A stretch of DNA of 43,081 bases, from the NCBI RefSeq assembly GCF_028875915.1, contig NZ_JAPEHW010000029.1, positions 1-43,081 on the forward strand, read 5' to 3'. Numbering within the stretch: the stretch's first letter is position 1; every line of letters begins with the position of its first letter. The DNA is from Pseudoalteromonas sp. G4 (GTDB lineage Bacteria > Pseudomonadota > Gammaproteobacteria > Enterobacterales > Alteromonadaceae). Below, one piece after another: positions 30,071-38,574 of this stretch. The notes under the pieces are model-generated. The model made no database searches. It was not told the origin of the DNA and saw only the letters and a list, made by a program, of their open reading frames with translations. The position numbers and the translations under genes were made by a program.

Positions 30071-32720
30071 ATGCAATTCTCAACACCTTCAAAATTGAGC
30101 CAAGCCATAGCGCTTGCACTTTGCACCTTACCATTGAGCGCTATTGCCACCGATGAAACACAACAAGGCGATGATGACGGAATCGAAGTTATTACAGTGT
30201 CGGCAACAAAAACAAACTCCGGTATCAGTAACAGCGATGTCACCGGAATCTTTAGTACGACAAAATGTGAAAGAACTAAGCGACTTAAGCGGAATGATCC
30301 CTAATTTACAACTGGGATTATCTAATAGTGACTCTGGGGTAAAAGCATCCATTCGCGGGGTAACATCAAATAACTTTACCGAAATTGGCGATCCTGCTGT
30401 GGGTATTCATATTGATGGAATTTATTCTCCGCGCCCGCAAGGTTCACTCGCCCTGATGTTCGACCTAGAACAAGTCGAGGTGCTTCGTGGTGCGCAAGGA
30501 ACATTATTTGGTCGCAACTCAACCGCGGGGGTCATTAATGTAATCCCTGCAAAGCCAGTATTTGATGATGACTTTGGCTGGTCGACATTACAACTTGGCA
30601 ATTACAATGCTAAGCAATTACGCAGCGTATATAACCTCGGTATTTCTGAAGACTTTGCAGTGCGTGCAGCTGTTATGATTGATAAACGTGATGGTTATAT
30701 TAATCAAAAACCAGACTATACCGACCGAGGTCAAAAACTACCGCACCCTAACGGCGTTTGGGGTGACTATGTTTGGGAGGGGCCTGATGGTCAGCCAGAT
30801 GTGGATCAGCGGCTCAATAAAGATGTTGACGCCGAAGACTTCTATTCTAACTCAGATCAATGGGGCATTCGTTTAACGTCACTGTGGCAAATCAATAACG
30901 ATTTAAGTTGGACGCTCGGCTTTGAGCACTACCAAAATAACGGTGCAGGCCATGTAAATATGAAAGACTGCGAAGCCGCCAAAGATACTGTATATGCATG
31001 TGATAGCGGCACCGATCATTGGGATCAGAGCATACTGATTAACGTTCCTGGTAAACTCGATATGTCGATCGATACATTACGCAGTATTGTGGCTTGGGAT
31101 ATTAATAGCAACACCACTCTAGAGCACCGCTTTGCCTATGCTAATCAACAACGTGAGCAACACCATGATGACGATACTGGTTTCCATTCATTGATTGAGG
31201 AAGTAGATATTCTTCACCCATGGGGTAACTGGGGAAGGCAACCGGTTGATGATCGCGCGACTTACACACTTGATTCTGAGTACAAGTCTTTTGTTAACGA
31301 ATTACAAATTAAGCAAAAGTTTGAGCGCTGGCAGTACGTTGCAGGATTGTTTTGGTTAAAAGAAGATAATGCCATTGAGTTCGCTCAAGATATGCTTGTA
31401 ATGGCACCTTGGGGCATGCCTTATGGTCAGTATTATAATCAACCAAATCGTGAAATTGACTCCAAAGCAATTTTCGCGCAAGCAGATGTCGAACTGACGC
31501 AGCAACTAACCGCAACCTTAGGCATTCGTTATTCGCAAGACGAACGAACAGATAATAATGGCGAAACCTATGGTAACTGGGATGCATCTGGTTGGTATTA
31601 CAACGACTTGCATGAACCGACAAACCCAATTGGTACAGGACAAGCACATAATGGAAATGATTTAACCTTTGGTATGGGTGCGTTTGCTGGCGCAAGTGCC
31701 TACCCTGGCCCGACTATTAACAGCTATGAAAAAGACTGGAGCCACACTACCTGGCGCTTAGGTTTACAATACGATATTAATCGCAGCCAAATGGTATTTG
31801 TTTCAGCCGCAACCGGTTATCGTCCAGGTGGTTTTGGTGATAAGTTTGATACCTGTGGTGGCGGTACTTGTGTTGATGGTTCGACTGAGCAATTCAGCTT
31901 TCTTGATTATGACGAAGAGACCACCACTAACTACGAGATTGGTTATAAAGGATCATTACTTGATTCGAAACTTAACTTAACCTCGGTGTTTTTCTTCACT
32001 CAATATAACGATATGCATTACACAAACATGCATGCCGTTGGCCAAAAGATTCTTGAAGATGGACGTACTTGCCCAGATTGGGACCCAGCATGTGATGTAG
32101 TCAATGCGTGGAAAACCGAGAATATTGGTGACGCTGATATTATGGGCCTTGAATTAGAATTTGACTATATTCCATGGGAAAATGGTCGCCTAACCGGTTT
32201 TTATGCATGGCTAGATACAGAGATTACCCAGTACGATACTTATAATGACGATTGGTTTTGCGGCTACCGTGAAGCAAATGAAGCGGAGCCTTGTGCTCCT
32301 ATATTCATTGACCCATCACAGCCAGAGCTAAGTGGTCGCGCACTCTATGATGTAACCGGTAATCAGCTACCAGGTTCTCCTGAGCACTCTTGGGGATTAA
32401 ATTATTCTCATTATTTTGAAATGGACAATGGTTATCAATTAGTCCCTTGGCTAGGTTTACGCTGGCAAGACCGCATGTATTTCACTCCACGCAACTTAGA
32501 TAATGAAGTCATTGGAGACTATCAGGATGACTATTACAACGTAAATGCTTCCCTTAAGTTTAGCCCCATTGATGAGAACTGGTATGTCGAATTATATGGC
32601 ACTAACTTAACTGATGAAGTAGTTAAAAACTGGATGGGGCAAGGTGCACAAGGCGGCTATCAATTTAACTCGTACAACCCACCACGCATGTATGGTATCC
32701 GATTTAATATAACTTATTAG
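30071..32720 (+). pseudogene. TonB-dependent outer-membrane receptor, frameshifted near the N-terminus
   Basis: A TonB-dependent transporter whose reading frame is broken. The first frame (ATG 30071) gives a signal peptide (MQFSTPSKLSQAIALALC and so on, cleaved near SAIA) and a TonB-box-like IEVITVSATK, then runs out of frame and stops at 30302. The rest resumes one frame over at about 30205-30220 with TPVSVTAMSPESL, then a full plug domain (VKELSDLSGMIPNLQ; VEVLRGAQGTLFGRNSTAGV) and a complete 22-strand-type barrel ending in RFNITY at 32720. Several Cys pairs lie in probable extracellular loops. The substrate is unknown. The downstream frame has no other damage over about 2.5 kb, so the lesion is recent, phase-variable or a sequencing error. 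No strong ribosome binding site is seen; ATG 30059 is an alternative start. Confidence 0.85.
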
Positions 32721-32735
32721 ACATTTAGATAAACA

Positions 32736-32767
32736 AAAGGCAAACACGTAGCGCGGTTTGCCTTTTT
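32736..32767 (+). terminator. Factor-independent terminator after the TonB-dependent receptor
   Basis: Arms AAAGGCAAAC (32736-32745) and GTTTGCCTTT (32756-32765), with a 10-base loop, are followed by more T residues. It begins 15 bases after the receptor stop. Confidence 0.85.
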
Positions 32768-32837
32768 TTGTACTCATATTTTGCACTATTAATCCATATA
32801 TGTTTTAGTATAGAAAACGAACAACTCACAGAGTATC

Positions 32838-33227
32838 ATGTTTCAAACGTTTAACACATTTACTTTCAAAGAGTTACTCAAACCAACTTTTGCTTTATAT
32901 TTTACTTCTATATTGCTAATTGTCGGGTACTCTGTTCTTTACAACTCGGTTGTAATAAAACCAAACATTAAGCGCGCTGATGAAAATGTATTTAAACAAT
33001 CAATGAAAGTAAGATTAAGTAGAGAAGACACATTTGTCGCGTTAGAGAAAACAATCAACACGTTATCTCGCCCTGACAGCGTAAGTATTGAGATCAACTG
33101 CTTTATCTCTTCAAGCATTTGTGATGTCACCTTTAAAAATAAATTCTTCGATAAATCAAAACATGCTATTGAGGCAAAGGATCTCTTTCTAAGTTATATT
33201 CCACAAAATAAAAAGAGCGCTAATTAG
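32838..33227 (+). CDS. Small single-pass membrane protein, unknown function
   Basis: A 129-residue protein I do not recognise. It has a short N-terminal cytoplasmic stretch, one strong membrane helix at about residues 17-39 (TFALYFTSILLIVGYSVLYN), and a ~90-residue, mostly polar C-terminal part that is probably periplasmic. That part contains two cysteines (Cys88 and Cys95) close enough for a disulfide, within SIEINCFISSSICDVTF, which looks like a beta-hairpin. The ATG has only a weak purine stretch upstream. It sits alone between two terminators, so it is probably its own transcript. Its stop codon lies inside a perfect palindromic terminator. That arrangement and the clean membrane-plus-domain layout support it being real. 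Confidence 0.65.
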   Translation: MFQTFNTFTFKELLKPTFALYFTSILLIVGYSVLYNSVVIKPNIKRADENVFKQSMKVRLSREDTFVALEKTINTLSRPDSVSIEINCFISSSICDVTFKNKFFDKSKHAIEAKDLFLSYIPQNKKSAN

Positions 33228-33237
33228 CGCTCTTTTT
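33210..33237. terminator. Perfect palindromic bidirectional terminator
   Basis: A 28-base perfect palindrome (core GAGCGCTAATTAGCGCTC) has A5 at one end and T5 at the other, so it can end transcripts from both sides. It covers the last four sense codons and the TAG stop of the small membrane protein gene and lies 17 bases beyond the phhB stop. Confidence 0.88.
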
Positions 33238-33253
33238 GATTATTTAGAAGTGA

Positions 33254-33595
33254 TTAGTCTTCTAGCAGTGCATCTGTTTTAGCTGCACAAATAAAGTCAT
33301 TTTTATGAAGACCTTTAATTGAGTGGCTCCACCAAGTAACCGTTACCTTGCCCCACTCGGTTAAGATACCAGGGTGATGACCTTCGTCTTCTGCCATTGC
33401 ACCTAACTTGTTGGTGAATTCTAGTGCAAGTTTAAAATTCTTGAACTTAAAAACACGCTCTAATTGCATAATGCCGTCAACCACAATTGGTGTCCAATCA
33501 GGAATTTGCTTAACTAATACAGCTAACTCTTCATCTGAAACTTTTGGTGCGTCAGCACGACACGCTTCACATTTTTGAGCACTTAATTCAGACAT
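33254..33595 (-). CDS. phhB: Pterin-4a-carbinolamine dehydratase
   Basis: PhhB dehydrates 4a-hydroxytetrahydrobiopterin, the spent cofactor made by phenylalanine hydroxylase, so that tetrahydropterin can be regenerated. The 113-residue protein has the family signature [20 protein letters not shown] followed by [13 protein letters not shown] (catalytic histidines). I chose ATG 33595, with AAAAGGG at good spacing; a longer frame to 33649 overlaps phhA and adds 18 residues with no purpose. An N-terminal pair of cysteines ([11 protein letters not shown]) is present. It lies 13 bp after phhA, in the same operon. Confidence 0.94.
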   Translation of the reverse strand: MSELSAQKCEACRADAPKVSDEELAVLVKQIPDWTPIVVDGIMQLERVFKFKNFKLALEFTNKLGAMAEDEGHHPGILTEWGKVTVTWWSHSIKGLHKNDFICAAKTDALLED

Positions 33596-33608
33596 AATAA
33601 ACCCTTTT

Positions 33609-34406
33609 CTAACTTGCTTTCTTTTGTTTAGGAGGAAATAGTGGCTCATGGAGCCCTAGCGCTTTTGCTTTTTCTACAAGCGACATAATATCGAGCTGAG
33701 AAATATCAAATAAATCTTCAATCGCATTAATGGTGTAATACAACGGTTGCATAATATCGATGCGATAAGGCGTACGAAGCACATCAAGTGGCTCAAGCGG
33801 TTTTATTTGAGGCACATCTGAATACACATATTGTGTCTCGCCTGGGCTTGATAAAATACCACCACCATAAATACGTAAACCATCTTTGGTTTGCATTAAG
33901 CCAAACTCTACCGTAAACCAGTATAAACGCGCTAAATACACACGATCTTTTTTCTCAGCAGCTAAGCCAAGTTGACCATATTTATGCGTAAATTCTGCAA
34001 ACGCAGGGTGCGTTAGCATCGCGCAGTGGCCAAAAATTTCATGGAAAATATCTGGCTCTTGTAAGTAATCAAACTCTTCACGTGAGCGAATAAAGGTCGC
34101 TACCGGAAACTGTTTATTTGCCAGTAAACGGAAAAACTCATCAAAGTCGATAAGTGCAGGCACAGGTGCACATTCCCAACCCGTTGTTTCACGAAGTACT
34201 TTACTTACTTCTTCTAGCTGAGGAATACGGTCAAGCGGCAGGTTTAGCTTATCTAAGCCGTGCATATATTCATCACACGCTTTATTTTTTATACATTCTA
34301 ATTGACGTGCGATCAGCTCTGACCAAATTTGATTTTCTTCGTCAGTCCAGTTGATAAACCCATTATCATCTGGCTGTTTAGAAATATAGTTACTACTTTT
34401 GCCCAT
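33609..34406 (-). CDS. phhA: Phenylalanine-4-hydroxylase (monomeric bacterial type)
   Basis: PhhA hydroxylates phenylalanine to tyrosine with O2, non-heme iron and a tetrahydropterin, starting phenylalanine catabolism. The 265-residue protein has the iron ligands in place: His122 and His127 in [13 protein letters not shown] and Glu167 in WFTVEFGLM, in the aromatic amino acid hydroxylase core. It lacks the regulatory ACT domain of animal enzymes, as expected for bacteria. It is first in an operon with phhB. A 363-bp leader region holds two TyrR/PhhR-like boxes and a hairpin near the ribosome binding site (weak AAAGAG). Confidence 0.96.
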   Translation of the reverse strand: MGKSSNYISKQPDDNGFINWTDEENQIWSELIARQLECIKNKACDEYMHGLDKLNLPLDRIPQLEEVSKVLRETTGWECAPVPALIDFDEFFRLLANKQFPVATFIRSREEFDYLQEPDIFHEIFGHCAMLTHPAFAEFTHKYGQLGLAAEKKDRVYLARLYWFTVEFGLMQTKDGLRIYGGGILSSPGETQYVYSDVPQIKPLEPLDVLRTPYRIDIMQPLYYTINAIEDLFDISQLDIMSLVEKAKALGLHEPLFPPKQKKAS

Positions 34407-34423
34407 AAAATTTACTCTTTAAC

Positions 34424-34442
34424 AGCAAGCGACTCGCTTGCT
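34424..34442 (-). promoter_or_regulatory. Hairpin in phhA 5' leader
   Basis: AGCAAGCG and CGCTTGCT form a perfect 8-bp stem with a 3-base loop, ending 18 bases before the phhA ATG. No T run follows, so it is more likely a translation-affecting or mRNA-stability structure than a terminator. Confidence 0.45.
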
Positions 34443-34569
34443 TAAGCACAACATCCAAACGATTAATTATGTTATTAACCGCCGGATTCAGATGTTCTAG
34501 ATGTTATGACAAAGTTACATAAAAGGTAATATTCATGGCTCTTTTGGAAATGCAGCACACAGCTTAATT

Positions 34570-34587
34570 TGTATCATTAGGTTTACG
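34570..34587. promoter_or_regulatory. Candidate TyrR/PhhR box 1
   Basis: TGTATC-N6-TTTACG fits the TyrR-family operator TGTAAA-N6-TTTACA at 9 of 12 positions with exact spacing. It is about 165-180 bp upstream of the phhA start. Confidence 0.35.
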
Positions 34588-34627
34588 AAGTCGTACATAA
34601 AAACAAACCAAGCTTACACCATTTCAG

Positions 34628-34645
34628 TGTACAATTTTTATTACA
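34628..34645. promoter_or_regulatory. Candidate TyrR/PhhR box 2
   Basis: TGTACA-N6-ATTACA fits the TyrR-family operator TGTAAA-N6-TTTACA at 10 of 12 positions with exact spacing. It is 58 bp farther from phhA than box 1. Confidence 0.45.
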
Positions 34646-34715
34646 AAAATATAATTTATGAACTTATTGCTTTGTTAATGAAGTGTTTTATAAATTTTGT
34701 TCGCAAACTTTTTTG

Positions 34716-34741
34716 AAAAAAAGAGACGCTTTGCGTCTCTT
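34716..34741 (-). terminator. Factor-independent terminator after megL
   Basis: On the minus strand, AAGAGACGC / GCGTCTCTT arms (34721-34729, 34733-34741) with a 3-base loop are followed by a run of T residues. It begins 29 bases after the megL stop. Confidence 0.88.
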
Positions 34742-34769
34742 AACTTAGCCACATGTAAAGATAATTTAA

Positions 34770-35951
34770 CTAGATTTGCTCAAGCGCTTGCGCTAAATCA
34801 GCAATAATATCGTCAGCTTCTTCAAGACCAACGGAAATACGCACAAGCCCATCTGAAATGCCCGCAGCTAATCGTTCTTCTTGGGTATAAGGCGAATGCG
34901 TCATTGATGCTGGATGTTGAATCAGAGTTTCGGCATCACCTAAACTTACAGCTAAAGTACACAGCTTAGTTGCATTGATAAACTGCGCTCCCATTTCAAG
35001 TGTGCCTTTTAGTTCAAACGCAATCACACCACCAGCCGCTTTCATTTGCGTACCAATAAATTTGTTACCTGGGTGAGATTTTAGGCCTGGGTAATATACT
35101 TGTTCTATTTTGTCGTGCTGTGCTAAAAACTCTGCCACTTTTTGTGCATTACTACAGTGTCTTTCCATGCGAACACTGAGAGTTTTCATACCTCGAATAA
35201 TCAACCAAGCATCGTGCGGGCTTATAGTTGCGCCAATATCTTTAAGCACAGTAAATTTAATTGTCTCTATGTGCTCTTTGCTACCACACACTAGACCAGC
35301 AACCACATCGCCATGACCATTTAAGTACTTGGTTGCACTGTGTAGCACTATATCAATGCCAAAGTGCTTTGGTTTTTGCAAAAGTGGCGTCATAAAGGTG
35401 TTATCAATCACCGAAATTAAATTATTGCGTTTGGCAAAATCACCAATAAAGGCAAGGTCAATCACCACAAGGTTTGGGTTGATTGGAGTTTCAGCGAAGA
35501 TCATTTTGGTATTTGATTTTAGTGCTTTTTCAACAGCGCTATGATCTTCCATATCAACAAACGTTACTTCGATACCAAACTTTGGCAACATGTGAGAAAA
35601 CAACGCAAAAGTACAGCCATATACCGCTTTAGAGGCAATGAGATGATCGCCCTTTTCTAAAAAGCTAAGCACCGACGCAGAAACTGCTCCCATGCCGGTG
35701 GCCGTGGCAGCGCCATCTTCCATTTCTTCTAATGCCGCTATTTTCAGTTCTAATTCACGCGTAGTTGGATTGCCAAGGCGCGAATAAATATAACCTGCTT
35801 CTTCGCCAGCAAAGCGCGCTGCGCCTTGCTCTGCATTATCAAAAACAAAGGTGGATGATTGATAGATTGGGGTGCTTAAAGGGCCATGTGCATGATCATG
35901 CTGTTTGCCACCATGAATGCATAAGCTCTTATCCGAAAGTTGTGATTTCAT
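34770..35951 (-). CDS. megL: Methionine gamma-lyase
   Basis: A PLP enzyme of the Cys/Met-metabolism family, predicted to split methionine into methanethiol, ammonia and 2-oxobutyrate. The 393-residue protein has the Schiff-base lysine at about residue 208 (LHSATKYLNGHGDVVAG), the PLP-ring region SRLGNPTTRELELKIAALE, and YGCTFALF with Cys113 at the position of the catalytic-site cysteine that marks methionine gamma-lyases rather than cystathionine gamma-synthase or beta-lyase. That residue supports megL over metB/metC, but only assay would settle it. It is monocistronic with its own terminator; the product methanethiol is a typical marine sulfur volatile. Confidence 0.87.
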   Translation of the reverse strand: MKSQLSDKSLCIHGGKQHDHAHGPLSTPIYQSSTFVFDNAEQGAARFAGEEAGYIYSRLGNPTTRELELKIAALEEMEDGAATATGMGAVSASVLSFLEKGDHLIASKAVYGCTFALFSHMLPKFGIEVTFVDMEDHSAVEKALKSNTKMIFAETPINPNLVVIDLAFIGDFAKRNNLISVIDNTFMTPLLQKPKHFGIDIVLHSATKYLNGHGDVVAGLVCGSKEHIETIKFTVLKDIGATISPHDAWLIIRGMKTLSVRMERHCSNAQKVAEFLAQHDKIEQVYYPGLKSHPGNKFIGTQMKAAGGVIAFELKGTLEMGAQFINATKLCTLAVSLGDAETLIQHPASMTHSPYTQEERLAAGISDGLVRISVGLEEADDIIADLAQALEQI

Positions 35952-36076
35952 ACTACTTGCTTAAATTGTTGTCATAATTATTAATTACATAATTAATGCA
36001 CAACTGAAAAAACAACAAGCAAGCTAGATTGTTAGACGGCTAAAATTGTATACAAAAGCCCAAAAATGCGTAAAGT

Positions 36077-37108
36077 TTATTTTCCACCTTGGCTATTATC
36101 TTTTGTTTTAACACTGTCGATTGCAAGTTTAACGCATGATGTTAACAAGTTTTTCTTGCTAGGTAAGCCAGGTAACGGACGGCTTAATTCCATTGCTTTA
36201 TATCCAATACGTGCGGTAAAGATACTTACACTGACCCCTTGTGCTGCACGTGCAGATAATTTTCCTGCAAGCTCGGCACTGAGGGCTGTTGTGGCAAAAT
36301 CGCTAATCAATTCGGCGCTGCCTGCAAACAGCATTTGTTTTAAGGTCATTCGATACAACTTTATGCGGCTAACATAGCCTAACGGCAAACCATACACTTT
36401 GGTTATGTCTTCTATCATTTTAGTGCTGCGCCATAGCACTACTGCCATATCTACTAATGCAATAGGTGATATGGCCACCATCACCCCTGAAGTTGATGCA
36501 TATTTTTTAATGATATCTTGAGCCTGTTTATCTTGCTCTGCTAAAACAGTATTAGCATAAAGCGACATCACTTCTTTATCGGTATGGTGCTCATCTATTT
36601 GAGACAACATCATCGCTAATTTATCAGTGCTTACATGCTGATTAATCGAGGTTATAAAATGTTTAGCCTCGCCAATTTGCACCGACTCCATCAAGCGAGC
36701 ACCAGCTAACTGTTGATTTTTTGTCGATTTAAGTTTGCGTAACAAAGTAAATTCACGAAAAACAACCTTGCCTATCAAAGCAAGTGCCGTTGTTATTGCA
36801 ACGCCATAAACCCCTGCAAGTACAGGCGAAGAGTTTATTGCATCAATCAGTGAAAAAATAACTTCGCTAAATACTAAAACCAACAAAGATAAAACAAAAA
36901 TTCGTCCAAGCCAATTTGGCTTGGAAGATGTAGCAAGGGCATCAAGTTCATTCTCAAATTGATGTTCATCTTCTAAAAGCTCAATCTCAGTCGGTTCAAT
37001 CACTTTGCCTTGCTGTAGTGTTTCTACATTCTCCAAGATTGACTGTAATTGTTGATCTTGCTCTTCAGCAAATTGATTAATTACACGCCCTTTTTGCAAT
37101 TCACTCAT
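36077..37108 (-). CDS. ycjF: YcjF/TIGR01620 family inner-membrane protein
   Basis: A 343-residue protein of the YcjF family (DUF697-containing), part of the phage-shock gene neighbourhood. It has an acidic/Gln-rich cytoplasmic N-terminus (about residues 1-65), two membrane helices at about 68-90 and 97-115, and a C-terminal DUF697 domain including SPIALVDMAVVLWRSTKMIE and VYGLPLGYVSRIKLYR. Function is not established; co-occurrence with YcjX and Psp suggests a role in membrane stress. It overlaps ycjX by 4 bases (ATGA), so the two are translationally coupled. Confidence 0.9.
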   Translation of the reverse strand: MSELQKGRVINQFAEEQDQQLQSILENVETLQQGKVIEPTEIELLEDEHQFENELDALATSSKPNWLGRIFVLSLLVLVFSEVIFSLIDAINSSPVLAGVYGVAITTALALIGKVVFREFTLLRKLKSTKNQQLAGARLMESVQIGEAKHFITSINQHVSTDKLAMMLSQIDEHHTDKEVMSLYANTVLAEQDKQAQDIIKKYASTSGVMVAISPIALVDMAVVLWRSTKMIEDITKVYGLPLGYVSRIKLYRMTLKQMLFAGSAELISDFATTALSAELAGKLSARAAQGVSVSIFTARIGYKAMELSRPLPGLPSKKNLLTSCVKLAIDSVKTKDNSQGGK

Positions 37109-38484
37109 AGCACTTTATCCCCAATTAAATACTCAATGGCATGATCTAGCCTGACATGTTCAAGCGTGTTTTGTTTTGACAATAACGGATAAAAACTAGG
37201 AAACGAAAACCCATTCTCTGGCCATTGTTCCTCTGATAACAATCGCATCGGTGGTTGTGATGGCAAATAGGTTAGCAACTGCTCACTTTCAACTGACTTA
37301 CCAAAAATACAATTAAGTGCTTGACCATTTTCAGTCACTTTAACCTGCTTGGTTGCCTTGACTGAGCTCATCGCCATGGTTTCAACAGTTACACCTTGGT
37401 AATTTAAATCATTTTGCGCATCAAGAATTAAGTTGTTTAATAGCAGCGCTAAATCTTTATGATGCTCAACACTTAAATGGTCAACTTTATTAGCAGCAAA
37501 TAAAATTTTATCTATTTTTGGAGAAAATAAGCGACTTAAAAAACCACTCTTCCCGTAATCAAAATGCTTAAGTAAAGACTTTAAAACATCACTTTGTTCT
37601 ACTAATGCATCACGCCCTTTATCCAGCGCACCCAATAAATCAACTAAAATAATTTGCCTATCAAAACCACCAAAAAAATTACTGTAAAAGGTTTTCACCA
37701 CATCTTTTTTATATTGTTCGAAACGTTGTTTTAAGGTGAATAAATAACTATTTTCAGGAGCATTTGCCAGCGCTTGGTGATCAATGGTTTTCACCGGGAA
37801 AAACAGCGTAATCGGAGCGTCTTCCAATTCACCAGGCATAATTAAACGGCCCGGTTGTAGCTCTGTTAACTGACATTGATTTTTAAATAGCAAAAGTAAA
37901 TCACGGAATTCTAGTGCTAGAGCTTTTAATTGGCTGTAATCAACTTCTTGTGACCAATCAAACTGATTTAGTTTTGCTAAAAATGCTTCACTATGCGGGT
38001 ATCTTGGCGATTTTTTTAACAATGCAAATTGGCGGTTATTCCACTCTATAAATGATTCATCGAGCATGGGTAAGTCGAGCAACCATTCGCCAGGATAATC
38101 AAAAATATCAATTGTAAGTGTGGCAACATCCGTTAAGTGCGAGCGCAAACCACTACTTGGCTTGTACTTCAAATTTAGTCGCAACGTATTTAACCGGTTA
38201 GTGGATTCAGGCCATCTACCAGCCTGCAGTTCAGAAAGTGCATGCGCATAGTCAAACGTTGCAACACTTAAATCATCTTGGCCAACTAATTTACCAGCTA
38301 TAAAACGCTCTTGTTGCTGCAGTGAAAAAAATGGCATCTGACTTTTTGCGTTTGTCAGATGATGAATAAGTGAAGTGATAAAGGCTGTTTTACCGCTTTT
38401 ACTGAGTCCAGTAACCGCCAGCTTAACATGTTGATCTAATCCACGCTTAACTAGCTTTGTGGCTTTTGCACGCAATTTTTGCAA
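37105..38484 (-). CDS. ycjX: YcjX family P-loop GTPase-like protein
   Basis: A 459-residue predicted nucleotide-binding protein of the YcjX (DUF463) family. The Walker A motif is TGLSKSGKTAFITSL near residues 25-39, a Walker-B-like IFDYPGEWLLDLPML follows, and FDRQIILVDLLGAL and SRLFSPKIDKILFAANKVDH (a GTPase-like NKxD) are conserved. It closely tracks E. coli YcjX along its full length. The start is uncertain: TTG 38484 gives the E. coli length but has no nearby ribosome binding site, whereas AAGGAGAGGG sits right before an in-frame ATT at 38502. It is the fourth gene of the psp cluster, after a hairpin. Confidence 0.92.
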   Translation of the reverse strand: MQKLRAKATKLVKRGLDQHVKLAVTGLSKSGKTAFITSLIHHLTNAKSQMPFFSLQQQERFIAGKLVGQDDLSVATFDYAHALSELQAGRWPESTNRLNTLRLNLKYKPSSGLRSHLTDVATLTIDIFDYPGEWLLDLPMLDESFIEWNNRQFALLKKSPRYPHSEAFLAKLNQFDWSQEVDYSQLKALALEFRDLLLLFKNQCQLTELQPGRLIMPGELEDAPITLFFPVKTIDHQALANAPENSYLFTLKQRFEQYKKDVVKTFYSNFFGGFDRQIILVDLLGALDKGRDALVEQSDVLKSLLKHFDYGKSGFLSRLFSPKIDKILFAANKVDHLSVEHHKDLALLLNNLILDAQNDLNYQGVTVETMAMSSVKATKQVKVTENGQALNCIFGKSVESEQLLTYLPSQPPMRLLSEEQWPENGFSFPSFYPLLSKQNTLEHVRLDHAIEYLIGDKVL

Positions 38485-38521
38485 TTGGTCTGAATGCTTA
38501 ATAACCCTCTCCTTGCATATA

Positions 38522-38556
38522 AAACGGGTAAGTTATTTTCATAAACTTACCCGTTT
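38522..38556 (-). terminator. Hairpin between pspC and ycjX (weak terminator or attenuator)
   Basis: A 13-bp perfect stem, AAACGGGTAAGTT with AACTTACCCGTTT, has a 9-base loop. On the minus strand it is followed by only a short T stretch (TATATGC after GTTT), so it may reduce rather than stop transcription into ycjX-ycjF. Confidence 0.6.
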
Positions 38557-38574
38557 CAATTGTTCGCTGAGTGA

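Larger units (their letters stand above)
34407..34769 (-). other. phhA upstream region (363 bp, no gene)
   Basis: AT-rich stretch between phhA and the end of megL. It contains, from the phhA side, a short 8-bp hairpin, a region with no clear sigma-70 or sigma-54 promoter that I can defend, two candidate TyrR/PhhR boxes and the megL terminator. No open frame of note. Confidence 0.6.

Noticed and set aside
30195..30225. Programmed ribosomal frameshifting in the TonB-dependent receptor
   Set aside because: The A-rich tract is reminiscent of a slippery site, but a -1 shift there meets a TAA within a few codons; a +1 shift is needed and no known +1 signal (slow codon or stop in the right place) is seen. 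A mutation or deletion is simpler.
31309..31695. 128-codon open frame on the minus strand inside the receptor gene
   Set aside because: It is antisense to a well-supported barrel domain, has no family features and no upstream signals; a shadow frame.
35970..36005. AT-rich inverted repeat ATTAAT-N6-ATTAAT upstream of megL as a terminator or transposon end
   Set aside because: No T run suited to either strand's gene ends and no flanking duplication; at most an operator or promoter AT-tract.
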